Origin: Prevotella sp.
GTDB taxonomy: Bacteria; Bacteroidota; Bacteroidia; Bacteroidales; Bacteroidaceae
Assembly: GCA_017623335.1 (NCBI GenBank)
Contig: JAGAPI010000022.1
Location: 1 to 12,742 of the forward strand
Length of the DNA stretch: 12,742 nucleotides
Direction of reading: 5' to 3'
The position numbers and the translations under genes are program-made. Positions 1-7,333 of the stretch are shown here, piece after piece (within the stretch, counting starts at the first letter, position 1; each line of letters opens with the position of its first letter). The notes under the pieces were generated by a model. That model did no database searches. It saw nothing but the letters and a program-made list of their open reading frames with translations, and was not told the DNA's origin.

Positions 1-1
1 A

Positions 2-37
2 CAACGCAAAGACAGCAAGCCTGCTTATTTTAATTGA
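2..37 (+). other. Possible 3' tail of an upstream gene
   Basis: One + frame reads QRKDSKPAYFN and then TGA at 35-37, immediately before a strong terminator hairpin. A second frame also stops nearby (TAA at 31-33), so the frame is not certain. The only support is position: a coding end directly ahead of a rho-independent terminator is the usual arrangement. No family can be assigned from so few residues. Confidence 0.2.
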
Positions 38-72
38 TAGAGGGTATACCGTGCAGGCATACCCTCTATTTT
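37..72 (+). terminator. Rho-independent terminator of the upstream gene
   Basis: A perfect 11-bp stem is formed by ATAGAGGGTAT (37-47) and ATACCCTCTAT (59-69). The 11-nt loop can pair further (CC 49-50 with GG 56-57). The stem runs into a short T tract (69-72). There is no T tract on the other side, so it works as a terminator for + strand transcription entering from the left. It insulates the sigma-factor gene from upstream transcription. Confidence 0.8.
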
Positions 73-101
73 GGAAAATGGCAGTGATATCATATCAAAT
101 A

Positions 102-119
102 GGGAAATGTTTGTTTCCC
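102..119. repeat. Inverted repeat upstream of the sigma-factor gene
   Basis: GGGAAA (102-107) and TTTCCC (114-119) form a perfect 6-bp inverted repeat with a 6-nt spacer. A smaller dyad, CCCA-AAA-TGGG, lies at 151-161. Both sit between the terminator and the promoter box of the sigma gene, where a regulator could bind. They could also be chance in AT-rich DNA. The rest of 73-254 shows no gene I can support. Confidence 0.3.
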
Positions 120-215
120 AACGACAAAATTACTGTTTTTTCCACATTACCCCAAAATGGGAAAAGAAAATAAATAAAGCTTAAAGTTTTAGACATGATT
201 TCAAAAAATTTTTTA

Positions 216-223
216 TACCTTTG
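216..223 (+). promoter_or_regulatory. Bacteroidota-type -7 promoter box for the sigma/anti-sigma genes
   Basis: TACCTTTG at 216-223 matches the Bacteroides housekeeping -7 consensus TAnnTTTG exactly. Transcription would begin near 228-232, leaving a leader of about 25 nt before the GTG at 255. No good TTTG -33 box stands at the normal 19-21 nt spacing; the nearest T-rich stretch (187-190) is 25 nt away. The promoter is therefore likely but may be weak or need an activator. Confidence 0.55.
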
Positions 224-254
224 TACCCGAAAGTAAAACGGAAGAATAAAAAAA

Positions 255-755
255 GTGGAAGCACACACTGCGTTTGAAGCCTTCTTCAGGAACAATTTTG
301 AAAGATTAAACCTGTATGCCCTTCATCTTATAAATGATGAAGAGCTGAGCCGTGACATTGTGGCAGACGCAATGGAATACGCCTGGAGAAACTTTCCTGA
401 ACGCAATACGGTACAATGGTATAAATATTCCCTTGCCTTTATACGCAACAGATGTCTCGACCATATCCGCCGCAAGGCTGTGCATCAGCGTTATGCCGAT
501 TTTTTCAGGTATGTCGTGGAGCATAAGGACACAGCCGACTATATGGAGGATGAGCGTCTGCAGGACATAATGAAGGTGATAGACACATTGAAGCCCAAGA
601 CAAGGCTTGTGCTTCAGGAATGCTACATAAACCACAAGACATATAAGGACGTTGCCGAAGAACTGGAAATATCCACAAGCGGAGTGAAGAAGCACATAGT
701 GGCTGCCCTAAAGACAATAAGGGAGGAAATGGCTAAAAAATATAAAAAGCGGTAA
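255..755 (+). CDS. ECF-type RNA polymerase sigma-70 factor
   Basis: This 166-residue protein has the size and two-domain form of an ECF sigma factor. A helical region-2 segment spans about residues 5-75 (FEAFFRNNFERLNLYALHLI, then AWRNF and FIRNRCLDHIRRK). A linker follows, then region 4 at about 105-160, with IDTLKPKTRLVLQECYINH and a helix-turn-helix in TYKDVAEELEISTSGVKKHI. It would bind core RNA polymerase and direct it to promoters of this locus. The start is GTG at 255: an in-frame TAA lies upstream at 234-236 with no ATG between, and starting later would remove region 2. The anti-sigma gene follows after 44 bp, the standard pairing for trans-envelope signalling. The likely target is the transport operon starting at 2033 (inference). 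Its base composition looks more AT-rich than the downstream genes, which is common for regulators. Confidence 0.92.
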   Translation: MEAHTAFEAFFRNNFERLNLYALHLINDEELSRDIVADAMEYAWRNFPERNTVQWYKYSLAFIRNRCLDHIRRKAVHQRYADFFRYVVEHKDTADYMEDERLQDIMKVIDTLKPKTRLVLQECYINHKTYKDVAEELEISTSGVKKHIVAALKTIREEMAKKYKKR

Positions 756-799
756 CCGTTCCGGCAGTTAATACGTCTATTATACACAAATGAATATTT

Positions 800-1942
800 A
801 TGGAAGAAGAAAGGATTAACTCATACGAAAAGGCGATTGACGACGCACTGAACCTGATGGACACCGGCTGTGACATCAGCGATGAGGAGCTGGAGGCTAT
901 GATGTCTGACGAAGATGTCATACGCAATGCCGGTGACCTGCTCGACATAAAGAAGGCAACCATGGCACGCTCGCCACAGGCAAAAGTGGACATTGATGCG
1001 GAATGGAAACGCTTTGAGACAAGAACCCGTCCGCGCCACACCTTATTATATTATAGGGTAGCAGGCGTTGCCGCTGCCGTGATACTGATCTTCGGCATAG
1101 CGTTCCATGCAGGAGTGCTCAACCGCAAGCCTGCCAAGGGAACGGTGCTTGAGGCTATGGACAAGTGCCCGCGCCATCCTGTGCTTGCTGTTGACGGCGG
1201 CGACGAGATAGAGCTTGACGGAGCCGAGGACAAGGCTCAGCTTGCCGCCATGGGCGTGGGAACGGCATCGGGACAGATGACACTGTCGGCAAATGCTGAC
1301 GAGACCCCCGACCGTCTGTCGCTCACCATTCCAAGAGGGCAGACATACAAACTGACACTTGCCGACGGCAGTGAGGTGTGGATGAACAACGACTGCCGCC
1401 TTGTCTACCCCAGCCGTTTCACTGGCAAGGAACGCCGTGTGAAAATTGAGGGCGAGGCATATTTCAAGATAAGCCGCAATGCGCAGCATCCTTTCATCGT
1501 GGAGGCAAACGGCATTGAAGTCCGTGTGCTGGGAACAGAATTCAATGTACGCTCCTACGACCGCAGCGACGTGCATGTGACACTGATAAAGGGACAGGTT
1601 ACGGTAAGAAGCAGCGAGAACAGCGAGGCGCGGCTTGTGCCCGGACAGGATGCCCAGCTCAACGACGACGGCTCGATAGGTGTTGCCGACGTTGACATTG
1701 AGTCCTATCTCTACTGGCGCGACGGATATTTCTATTATGACAATATCGCGCTGGAGAATGTCATGCAGGACATAGGGCGCTGGTATAACATGAATGTCAT
1801 AATAGAGAATGAGGCTGTGAGGTCGTACCACCTGCATTTCCTTGCCGACAAGCGTGGAGGAGTGGACCATATTATAAAGCTTTTGAACAGCATGGGAAAG
1901 GTGGAAGTGAGCCGAAATGGCAACACTTTGAAAGTAAAATAG
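800..1942 (+). CDS. FecR-family transmembrane anti-sigma factor (FecR + DUF4974)
   Basis: This 380-residue protein should sit in the inner membrane and hold the neighbouring ECF sigma factor inactive. Residues 1-80 are an acidic, helical cytoplasmic segment expected to bind sigma. One hydrophobic helix at about 86-107 (RVAGVAAAVILIFGIAFHAG) crosses the membrane. The periplasmic part has the FecR domain at about 175-275, with family signatures LTLADGSEVWMNNDCRLVYP, RRVKIEGEAYFKI and VRVLGTEFNVRSY. A C-terminal DUF4974-like domain (about 305-378) has the typical start YWRDGYFYYDNIALENVM. The ATG at 800 is chosen because the ATG at 790 is out of frame. In this family the periplasmic part senses the STN domain of a TonB-dependent transporter; the STN-bearing SusC at 3911 is the obvious partner, though two thioredoxin-fold genes lie between them. 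Confidence 0.93.
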   Translation: MEEERINSYEKAIDDALNLMDTGCDISDEELEAMMSDEDVIRNAGDLLDIKKATMARSPQAKVDIDAEWKRFETRTRPRHTLLYYRVAGVAAAVILIFGIAFHAGVLNRKPAKGTVLEAMDKCPRHPVLAVDGGDEIELDGAEDKAQLAAMGVGTASGQMTLSANADETPDRLSLTIPRGQTYKLTLADGSEVWMNNDCRLVYPSRFTGKERRVKIEGEAYFKISRNAQHPFIVEANGIEVRVLGTEFNVRSYDRSDVHVTLIKGQVTVRSSENSEARLVPGQDAQLNDDGSIGVADVDIESYLYWRDGYFYYDNIALENVMQDIGRWYNMNVIIENEAVRSYHLHFLADKRGGVDHIIKLLNSMGKVEVSRNGNTLKVK

Positions 1943-1943
1943 C

Positions 1944-1974
1944 ACTAAAAACGAAAAAATAGTTATTTTTTAGT
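1944..1974. repeat. AT-rich dyad in the gap after the anti-sigma gene
   Basis: ACTAAAAA (1944-1951) pairs with TTTTTAGT (1967-1974) around a 15-nt loop; an inner A6/T6 arrangement also pairs. It begins two bases after the anti-sigma stop codon. It could be a weak terminator or attenuator, or a binding site overlapping the candidate promoter that follows. There is no GC-rich stem and no T run directly after it, so a strong terminator is unlikely. Confidence 0.3.
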
Positions 1975-1998
1975 ACCCTTTTCTTAACTCTTTTCGTC
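1973..1998 (+). promoter_or_regulatory. Candidate ECF-type promoter for the transport operon
   Basis: The gap at 1943-2032 is the largest between genes here and precedes the run of closely spaced transport genes. It contains GTACCC (1973-1978), a 16-nt spacer and CGTC (1995-1998), which resembles the -35/-10 layout of many ECF promoters, where CGTC is a known -10 form. Transcription would start near 2005, about 28 nt before the ATG at 2033. An ATTGTTTG at 1999-2006 only half matches the housekeeping -7 box. The assignment rests on layout, not on a known binding motif for this sigma factor. Confidence 0.3.
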
Positions 1999-2032
1999 AT
2001 TGTTTGTATTAAATTAAATTTAAAAGCAGATT

Positions 2033-2812
2033 ATGAAAAGAGTTACAATGTTATTTGTAGGGGTGTGTCTTGCCTGCACGGCGTATTCTCAGAAGAGTGC
2101 GTCAGGGGTTGAAGCCGTCTACAACAAGGTGGAGAACACCTTCAAGACCACGACCGACGTGGAGAGTCTTAAAAACGACGCTGCGTTTATGTCCGACCTG
2201 AAAAAGGTTATCGCAGCAGGCAACGGACTGTCCGCACGGGTTATCGCCGACCACAGCACTTTTATTTTCATGAATGGCATGATTGACAATGTGCGCCAAT
2301 CAATAGACATGATGCCGGCAAGCGTCCAGGAGTCAGAGGCAGGACGCAAGGTGATAAACCTCTACAACAGCATTCACATTGTAGACGTAGGTTCGGCTGC
2401 TCCCGACTTCACGCTTCCCGCACCCGATGGAAAACAGATTAATTTCAAGGACTTCCTGAAGGGAAAGAAATGCGTGCTCGTGGATTTCTGGGCATCATGG
2501 TGCGGATGGTGCCGCAAGGAGAACCCCAACGTGCGTGCCGTGTACGATGAGTTTAAGGATAAGGGCTTTGATGTCATAAGTGTGTCGGTAGACACCAAGG
2601 AACCTGCATGGCGCAAGGCTCTCGACGAGGATAAGCCGTCGTGGCAGCAGGTGGTTGACTACCGCGGCACCAAGGACGGACTGTACAAGTGGTACAACCT
2701 CAACGGCATTCCTGCCATTTTCCTCATCAGCAACGACGGAACCATCGTTGCCAAAGGGCTTCGTGGGAGCAAGATACGCGAGACTGTAGAAACATACCTG
2801 AACAACCATTAA
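2033..2812 (+). CDS. Exported TlpA-like thiol-disulfide oxidoreductase with CGWC active site
   Basis: This 259-residue protein probably carries out thiol-disulfide exchange in the periplasm. Residues 1-20 form a signal peptide (MKRVTMLFVGVCLACTAYSQ) without a proper lipobox, so a soluble exported protein is favoured. Residues about 21-115 are a helical segment, like the middle region of Bacteroidota TlpA-type proteins but without the beta-rich DUF4369 domain. The thioredoxin/AhpC-TSA fold spans about 118-259: APDFTLPAPDG at the start, the active site WASWCGWCRKENP with C157 and C160, and the cis-proline segment GIPAIFLI with P227. CGWC replaces the usual CGPC, and the residue between the cysteines tunes redox potential in this family. 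It follows the candidate ECF promoter and lies 12 bp before a second thioredoxin-fold gene. Candidate substrates are the cysteine-bearing exported proteins of this operon (inference). Confidence 0.88.
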   Translation: MKRVTMLFVGVCLACTAYSQKSASGVEAVYNKVENTFKTTTDVESLKNDAAFMSDLKKVIAAGNGLSARVIADHSTFIFMNGMIDNVRQSIDMMPASVQESEAGRKVINLYNSIHIVDVGSAAPDFTLPAPDGKQINFKDFLKGKKCVLVDFWASWCGWCRKENPNVRAVYDEFKDKGFDVISVSVDTKEPAWRKALDEDKPSWQQVVDYRGTKDGLYKWYNLNGIPAIFLISNDGTIVAKGLRGSKIRETVETYLNNH

Positions 2813-2824
2813 AATCATAAAGAT

Positions 2825-3892
2825 ATGACTAAAAAACATTTGGCAACGGCACTGCTCGCCTTAGCCTCAACCAGCGTTTGTCACGCCCAATACCGCATCA
2901 GCGGCAATGTGCCCGGACTTGAGGACGGTACAATGTATCTGGAGATAAGGGGAAAGGTGGCTGACTCCGCCAAAGTTGAAAAAGGCTGCTTCACAATCGA
3001 GAGTCAAAAGGCGATGGAAGCACCAACATTCATTCACATACGGCATTCCTGCAACTGCTGGGGATGTGCCTTCTGGATGGGCAACGACAATGTGGATTTC
3101 ACCACGGTAAATGACCGTCCTGTGGTAAAGGGCTCAAAGACGGAGGATGAATATCAGGAATACTGCCGCACACTTGACCCCGTGTGGAACTACGGGATGC
3201 AGCTGAAGGCTCAGATGAAAGACGTTGCAAAGGCAGACTCAATAATGAATATTGTAAAGACCAAATATCAGACAATGGTTGACAGCGCATTTACGGAGTT
3301 TGCCGGGAAACACCCGTCGAGCTACATCACCCTCAACCATATCTACAACATGCGTGTGATGGACAAAGCCCCGTTCAAGAAGCTGTCCCGATATGTAAAC
3401 ATGCTTACCCCCGGAGCATTCAAGGGCGAGCAGTGGCGCACATTCCGCGAGCTGTATGAGAAGGACGAGGCTCTTGAGCCGGGACACCCCATGCCGCCGT
3501 TTGCCATGAACGACCTCTACGGCAAGACCGTCGACATAGCGGCAATGAAGGGAAAATGCGTGCTGCTTACACTCTCAAGATATGGAGAGGAAAACTATGA
3601 CGCTGACTTGCTGCTGCGCAAACAGCTATACGGGAAATACGCACAAAAGGGGCTGGAGATGGTCGACTATGCCTTTAACAGAGACACCGTCGGAGTGATG
3701 AAGGCACCGGCAAACATGGGACTGACATGGCGTTTTGTCACAGACTTCAAGGACTTCGACGGTCCGTGGCTCAAGGATCACGCCATCGACCACATCACGC
3801 AAAACTTCCTCATCGACCGCAACGGCATAATCGTATGCCGCAATCTTTTCGGAAAGGATTTGGAGAAAGAGATAGAAAAAATGTTTAATTAA
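2825..3892 (+). CDS. Exported DUF4369/thioredoxin-fold protein lacking the CxxC active site
   Basis: This 355-residue protein has a signal peptide (residues 1-21, ending VCHA before QYRI). A beta-rich N-terminal domain at about 23-105 resembles DUF4369 (YRISGNVPGLEDGTMYLEIR). A helical middle (about 105-215) and a C-terminal thioredoxin-like fold (about 218-355) follow. The fold is recognised from PMPPFAMNDLYGKTVDIAAM, the strand GKCVLLTL and the late strand NFLIDRNGIIV. Where an active TlpA protein has WCxxC it reads SRYGEENYDADLL, and the cis-proline position reads HITQNF, so both catalytic elements are gone. It is probably not an oxidoreductase. The N-terminal domain carries an unusual cluster, C76, C78 and C81, in HSCNCWGC. 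It may bind, scaffold or serve as partner of the upstream CGWC protein (inference). It ends 18 bp before the SusC gene. Confidence 0.8.
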   Translation: MTKKHLATALLALASTSVCHAQYRISGNVPGLEDGTMYLEIRGKVADSAKVEKGCFTIESQKAMEAPTFIHIRHSCNCWGCAFWMGNDNVDFTTVNDRPVVKGSKTEDEYQEYCRTLDPVWNYGMQLKAQMKDVAKADSIMNIVKTKYQTMVDSAFTEFAGKHPSSYITLNHIYNMRVMDKAPFKKLSRYVNMLTPGAFKGEQWRTFRELYEKDEALEPGHPMPPFAMNDLYGKTVDIAAMKGKCVLLTLSRYGEENYDADLLLRKQLYGKYAQKGLEMVDYAFNRDTVGVMKAPANMGLTWRFVTDFKDFDGPWLKDHAIDHITQNFLIDRNGIIVCRNLFGKDLEKEIEKMFN

Positions 3893-3910
3893 CACAAATA
3901 CAATTACACT

Positions 3911-6900
3911 ATGAGAAGAAAACTGTTGGCAACTCTTCTTCTGGCGATTGTTTGTATGTTTGCCGTCCCCATAGGCGCTCAGGCACAGCAAAAGTCGCAG
4001 ATAAGAATTGAGTTCAAGAATGCTTCACTGGCAGATGTGCTGAAGAAGCTGCAGAAGACATCGGGGTATCAGATTCTGTTTACCTACGAGGATGTAAAGA
4101 CTTTCACTGTAGACGGTCCCATTGTAGCAAAGGACATCAATGAAGCTCTGCGGAAAGTTTTGGGCGACAAGCCCTTTGCCTACACCATTGACGGGAAATA
4201 CGTGTCGGTGCTGCTGAGGGAAAAGATTGAGAAGAAACCGCCCGTACAGCGTCAAAAGACATACAAGATAACAGGTCAGGTGATGGACACGGAAATGGGA
4301 ACTTTGCCCGGCGCGAGCATTGCCGTTGAGGGCACCGACATACAGATTGTGGCTGACAACAACGGTATGTTCACCCTAAACCTGCCCGTGGGCGAGAAAT
4401 CAACGGTTGTGGTGTCATACATCGGCATGAAGCCTGCACGCCGCACCTTCGACGGCAAGGGAGGCGACAAGGGCACCGTGTACATATCGCTGCGCGAGGA
4501 CACCCAGCTGCAGGAAGTGGTTGTCACGGGTATGTTCGACCGCCGCAAGGACAGCTTCACCGGCTCCTCAACCACATTCACCAAGGACAACCTGCTGGAG
4601 GTGGGCAACCAGAACCTCATAAGCAGTCTGAAGACCCTCGACCCGACATTCCAGATTACCGAAAATCTTGAAATGGGAAGCGACCCTAACTCAATGCCTA
4701 ACATAAAGCTGCGCGGCGAGACGTCGTTCAACATTCAGGGCGACTACGAGGGCAACCAGAACCAGCCGCTGTTCATTCTCGACGGCTTTGAGACCACACT
4801 TGAGAAAATAATTGACCTCGACATGAACCGCGTGCAGAGCGTGACGCTGCTGAAAGACGCTGCGGCAAAGGCTATCTACGGCTCAAAGGCGGGAAACGGA
4901 GTTGTGGTGATTCAGACCATACGTCCCAAGAGCGGCGAGATGCGCATATCATACAACGGCAACCTCAACATCGAGGCTCCCGACCTCACGGGCTACAACA
5001 TGATGAACGCACAGGAGAAGTTCGACTGGGAGGTGGCTCACCACAAATATGACAACTGGCAGGCAATGTCGGGAGCACAGGCTGCCGACGAGCTTTACAA
5101 ATCGGTATATGACGCCATCGCATCGGGCGTTGACACCTATTGGCTGTCAAAACCGCTGCGCACGGGCGTGGGACAGAAGCACACGGTGCAGCTTGAGGGC
5201 GGCGACTCTAAGATACGCTACATCGTGGGAGCATCATACAACAACATAGCCGGTGTGATGAAAGGGTCGGGACGCAACACGCTGAACATCAACTCCACCC
5301 TGTCATACACATATAAGAATATGGTGTTCCGCAACCAGATGGACTACACCTACAACAAGTCGACAAATTCTCCATACGGCTCGTTCTCTGACTATATCGG
5401 TCTTGAGCCTTACTTTGCCCCGTATGACGAATACGGCAAGGTGAAACAGATTCTCGGCTACGAATGCGCAGGACAGAAATATCCTGTTTACAACCCTCTC
5501 TACAACGCACAGCTCAACACAAAGGACGAGTCGCACTACACCACGTTCACCGACAACTTTGAGATGGACTGGCACATAAATGAGAATTTCCGCTTCACGG
5601 GACGCTTCTCCTACTCACGCACTGAGAACGGCAGCGACCTCTTCTATCCTGCCTCACACACAATGTTTGCCGAATATGACGCCAACGGAAACAGCGACCG
5701 CAAGGGACGCTACACCAAAGGCGACGGCTACAGCCAGAACATTTCGGCACAGGCCGGTCTGAGCTACAACAAGATGCTGGGCAAGCACGCTTTCTTCCTC
5801 AACGGCACATGGAACCTGCAGGCAGTGAACACAGCCTCATCGACAGTAGTGGCTGAAGGATTCGGCAACGACAACATGGACGACATTTCCATGGCAACAT
5901 CCTACTTCCACGACAGCCACCCAACGGGCAGCGACACAAAAACGCGCGAGGTGGGCTTCGTGGGCGCATTCAACTACTCGTATGCCGACCGCTATCTCTT
6001 CGACGCGTCTTACCGTGCCACCGGCTCGTCGGTTTACGGCAGCGACAACCACTGGGGCGGATTCTGGTCGGCTGGAGCAGGCTGGAACATCCATAAGGAA
6101 AAGTGGTTTGGAGAAAACTCACCTATAAATCTTCTGAAGCTGCGCTACTCGATAGGATACACGGGAACACAGAACTTCAACCCCTATCAGGCACGTGCAA
6201 AATACCAGTATTCAGGCTATTTCTACGACGGACGCATGGGCGCAACGCTCATGGGACTGCCCAACACCTCGCTGAAGTGGCAGAAGGTGATGGACCAGAA
6301 CATAGGTATCGACCTGGCTGTGGCGCAGTGGCTCACACTGCGTGCCGAATACTACGTTCAGAACACCGACAACATGCTCACCGACATCACCCTGCCGGGC
6401 TCTACGGGCTTCCAGACCTACAAGGAGAACATGGGCGAAATGCAGAACCGCGGATTTGAGCTTGCACTCGGCTTCACCCCGTGGCGTGACAACAAGAACC
6501 GCGGCTGGCTGACATTCACGGTCTCGGCTACACGCAACAAGAACGAGATAAAGAAAATCTACGACATCTTCAAGAAGAGCAACGACGATGCCGACAAGAA
6601 ATTTGAGCAGGCTGACCCGAACATCTCTTCCCAAAATCCTTCCGACGAGGATATCAGAAACTACAGGCTGTCAACCACGCGCCCTGCCACAAAATTCTAT
6701 GAGGGCTGCTCTATGACTGCCATCTGGGGTGTGCGCTCGCTCGGCATCGACCCTGCCACGGGTCAGGAGATGTTCCTTGACAAGAACGATAACATCACCT
6801 ATACGTGGAACAGCGACGACCAGGTAGTAATCGGCGACACTGAGGCAAAGCTGCACGGTGCGCTCGGCATCAGCGCAGGCTACAAGGGATGGACGCTCAC

Positions 6901-7315
6901 CGCCATGGCTTCCTACCGCATTGGCGGCGACCTCTACAACTCCACGCTCATAGACCGTGTGGAGAACATCAACGGCTTCGGCAACCTCGACAAGCGTGTA
7001 AGCGAGACATGGGTTAATCCCGGCGACCACAGCCTGTACAAGGCAATAGAGATGGGACAGTCGCCCAACAGTCTTTTTGAAATGACAAAGCCTACATCAC
7101 GCTTCGTGCAGCGCAACAACGAGCTTTACCTCTCATCGCTCAACATCGGCTACGACTTCTACCGCATGGCATTCCTCAGGTCAATAGGCCTGCAGCATCT
7201 GAAAGTGTCGTTCATAGCCAACGACCTGCTCAGACTCACCAGCGTGAAGGTAGAGCGCGGTACGAGCTATCCCTACGCACGGACATTCTCTCTTGCCGTG
7301 AATGCAACGTTTTAA
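3911..7315 (+). CDS. SusC/RagA-like TonB-dependent outer-membrane transporter with STN domain
   Basis: This 1134-residue protein would be the outer-membrane pore for active, TonB-driven uptake. The order is: signal peptide (1-25, ending GAQA); STN secretin/TonB domain (about 30-102, IEFKNASLADVLKKLQKTSG); carboxypeptidase-regulatory-like domain (about 118-195, YKITGQVMD to GMFTLNLP); TonB box LQEVVVTG (200-207); plug (about 210-345) with FILDGFET and the SusC hallmark LLKDAAAKAIYGSKAGNGVV; then a long beta-barrel rich in aromatic strands, ending in phenylalanine (SLAVNATF) as outer-membrane proteins do. Length is within the SusC range when an STN domain is present. The STN domain implies signalling to the FecR-type anti-sigma factor encoded at 800-1942. 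The SusD-like partner follows after 18 bp. Family membership is certain; the substrate is not visible, and no carbohydrate-active enzyme lies nearby to suggest one. Confidence 0.97.
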   Translation: MRRKLLATLLLAIVCMFAVPIGAQAQQKSQIRIEFKNASLADVLKKLQKTSGYQILFTYEDVKTFTVDGPIVAKDINEALRKVLGDKPFAYTIDGKYVSVLLREKIEKKPPVQRQKTYKITGQVMDTEMGTLPGASIAVEGTDIQIVADNNGMFTLNLPVGEKSTVVVSYIGMKPARRTFDGKGGDKGTVYISLREDTQLQEVVVTGMFDRRKDSFTGSSTTFTKDNLLEVGNQNLISSLKTLDPTFQITENLEMGSDPNSMPNIKLRGETSFNIQGDYEGNQNQPLFILDGFETTLEKIIDLDMNRVQSVTLLKDAAAKAIYGSKAGNGVVVIQTIRPKSGEMRISYNGNLNIEAPDLTGYNMMNAQEKFDWEVAHHKYDNWQAMSGAQAADELYKSVYDAIASGVDTYWLSKPLRTGVGQKHTVQLEGGDSKIRYIVGASYNNIAGVMKGSGRNTLNINSTLSYTYKNMVFRNQMDYTYNKSTNSPYGSFSDYIGLEPYFAPYDEYGKVKQILGYECAGQKYPVYNPLYNAQLNTKDESHYTTFTDNFEMDWHINENFRFTGRFSYSRTENGSDLFYPASHTMFAEYDANGNSDRKGRYTKGDGYSQNISAQAGLSYNKMLGKHAFFLNGTWNLQAVNTASSTVVAEGFGNDNMDDISMATSYFHDSHPTGSDTKTREVGFVGAFNYSYADRYLFDASYRATGSSVYGSDNHWGGFWSAGAGWNIHKEKWFGENSPINLLKLRYSIGYTGTQNFNPYQARAKYQYSGYFYDGRMGATLMGLPNTSLKWQKVMDQNIGIDLAVAQWLTLRAEYYVQNTDNMLTDITLPGSTGFQTYKENMGEMQNRGFELALGFTPWRDNKNRGWLTFTVSATRNKNEIKKIYDIFKKSNDDADKKFEQADPNISSQNPSDEDIRNYRLSTTRPATKFYEGCSMTAIWGVRSLGIDPATGQEMFLDKNDNITYTWNSDDQVVIGDTEAKLHGALGISAGYKGWTLTAMASYRIGGDLYNSTLIDRVENINGFGNLDKRVSETWVNPGDHSLYKAIEMGQSPNSLFEMTKPTSRFVQRNNELYLSSLNIGYDFYRMAFLRSIGLQHLKVSFIANDLLRLTSVKVERGTSYPYARTFSLAVNATF

Positions 7316-7333
7316 ATAAAGAAAGGAACAGAT

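Noticed and set aside
3..173. Open + strand frame running from the left edge through the terminator hairpin
   Set aside because: It reads through a perfect 11-bp terminator stem and AT-rich promoter DNA; the translation has no coding character.
95..295. Minus-strand open frame of 66 codons over the sigma promoter
   Set aside because: It overlaps the promoter and the sigma-gene start, has low-complexity AT-driven residues, and shows no family signature.
1046..1945. 299-codon minus-strand open frame opposite the FecR-type gene
   Set aside because: It is a long antisense shadow of a well-recognised gene; its translation is rich in His/Val/Cys with no domain pattern.
1944..1974. Strong rho-independent terminator between the anti-sigma gene and the transport operon
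   Set aside because: The stem is almost entirely A-T and is followed by AGTACCC-type sequence rather than a T run, so it is listed only as a dyad.
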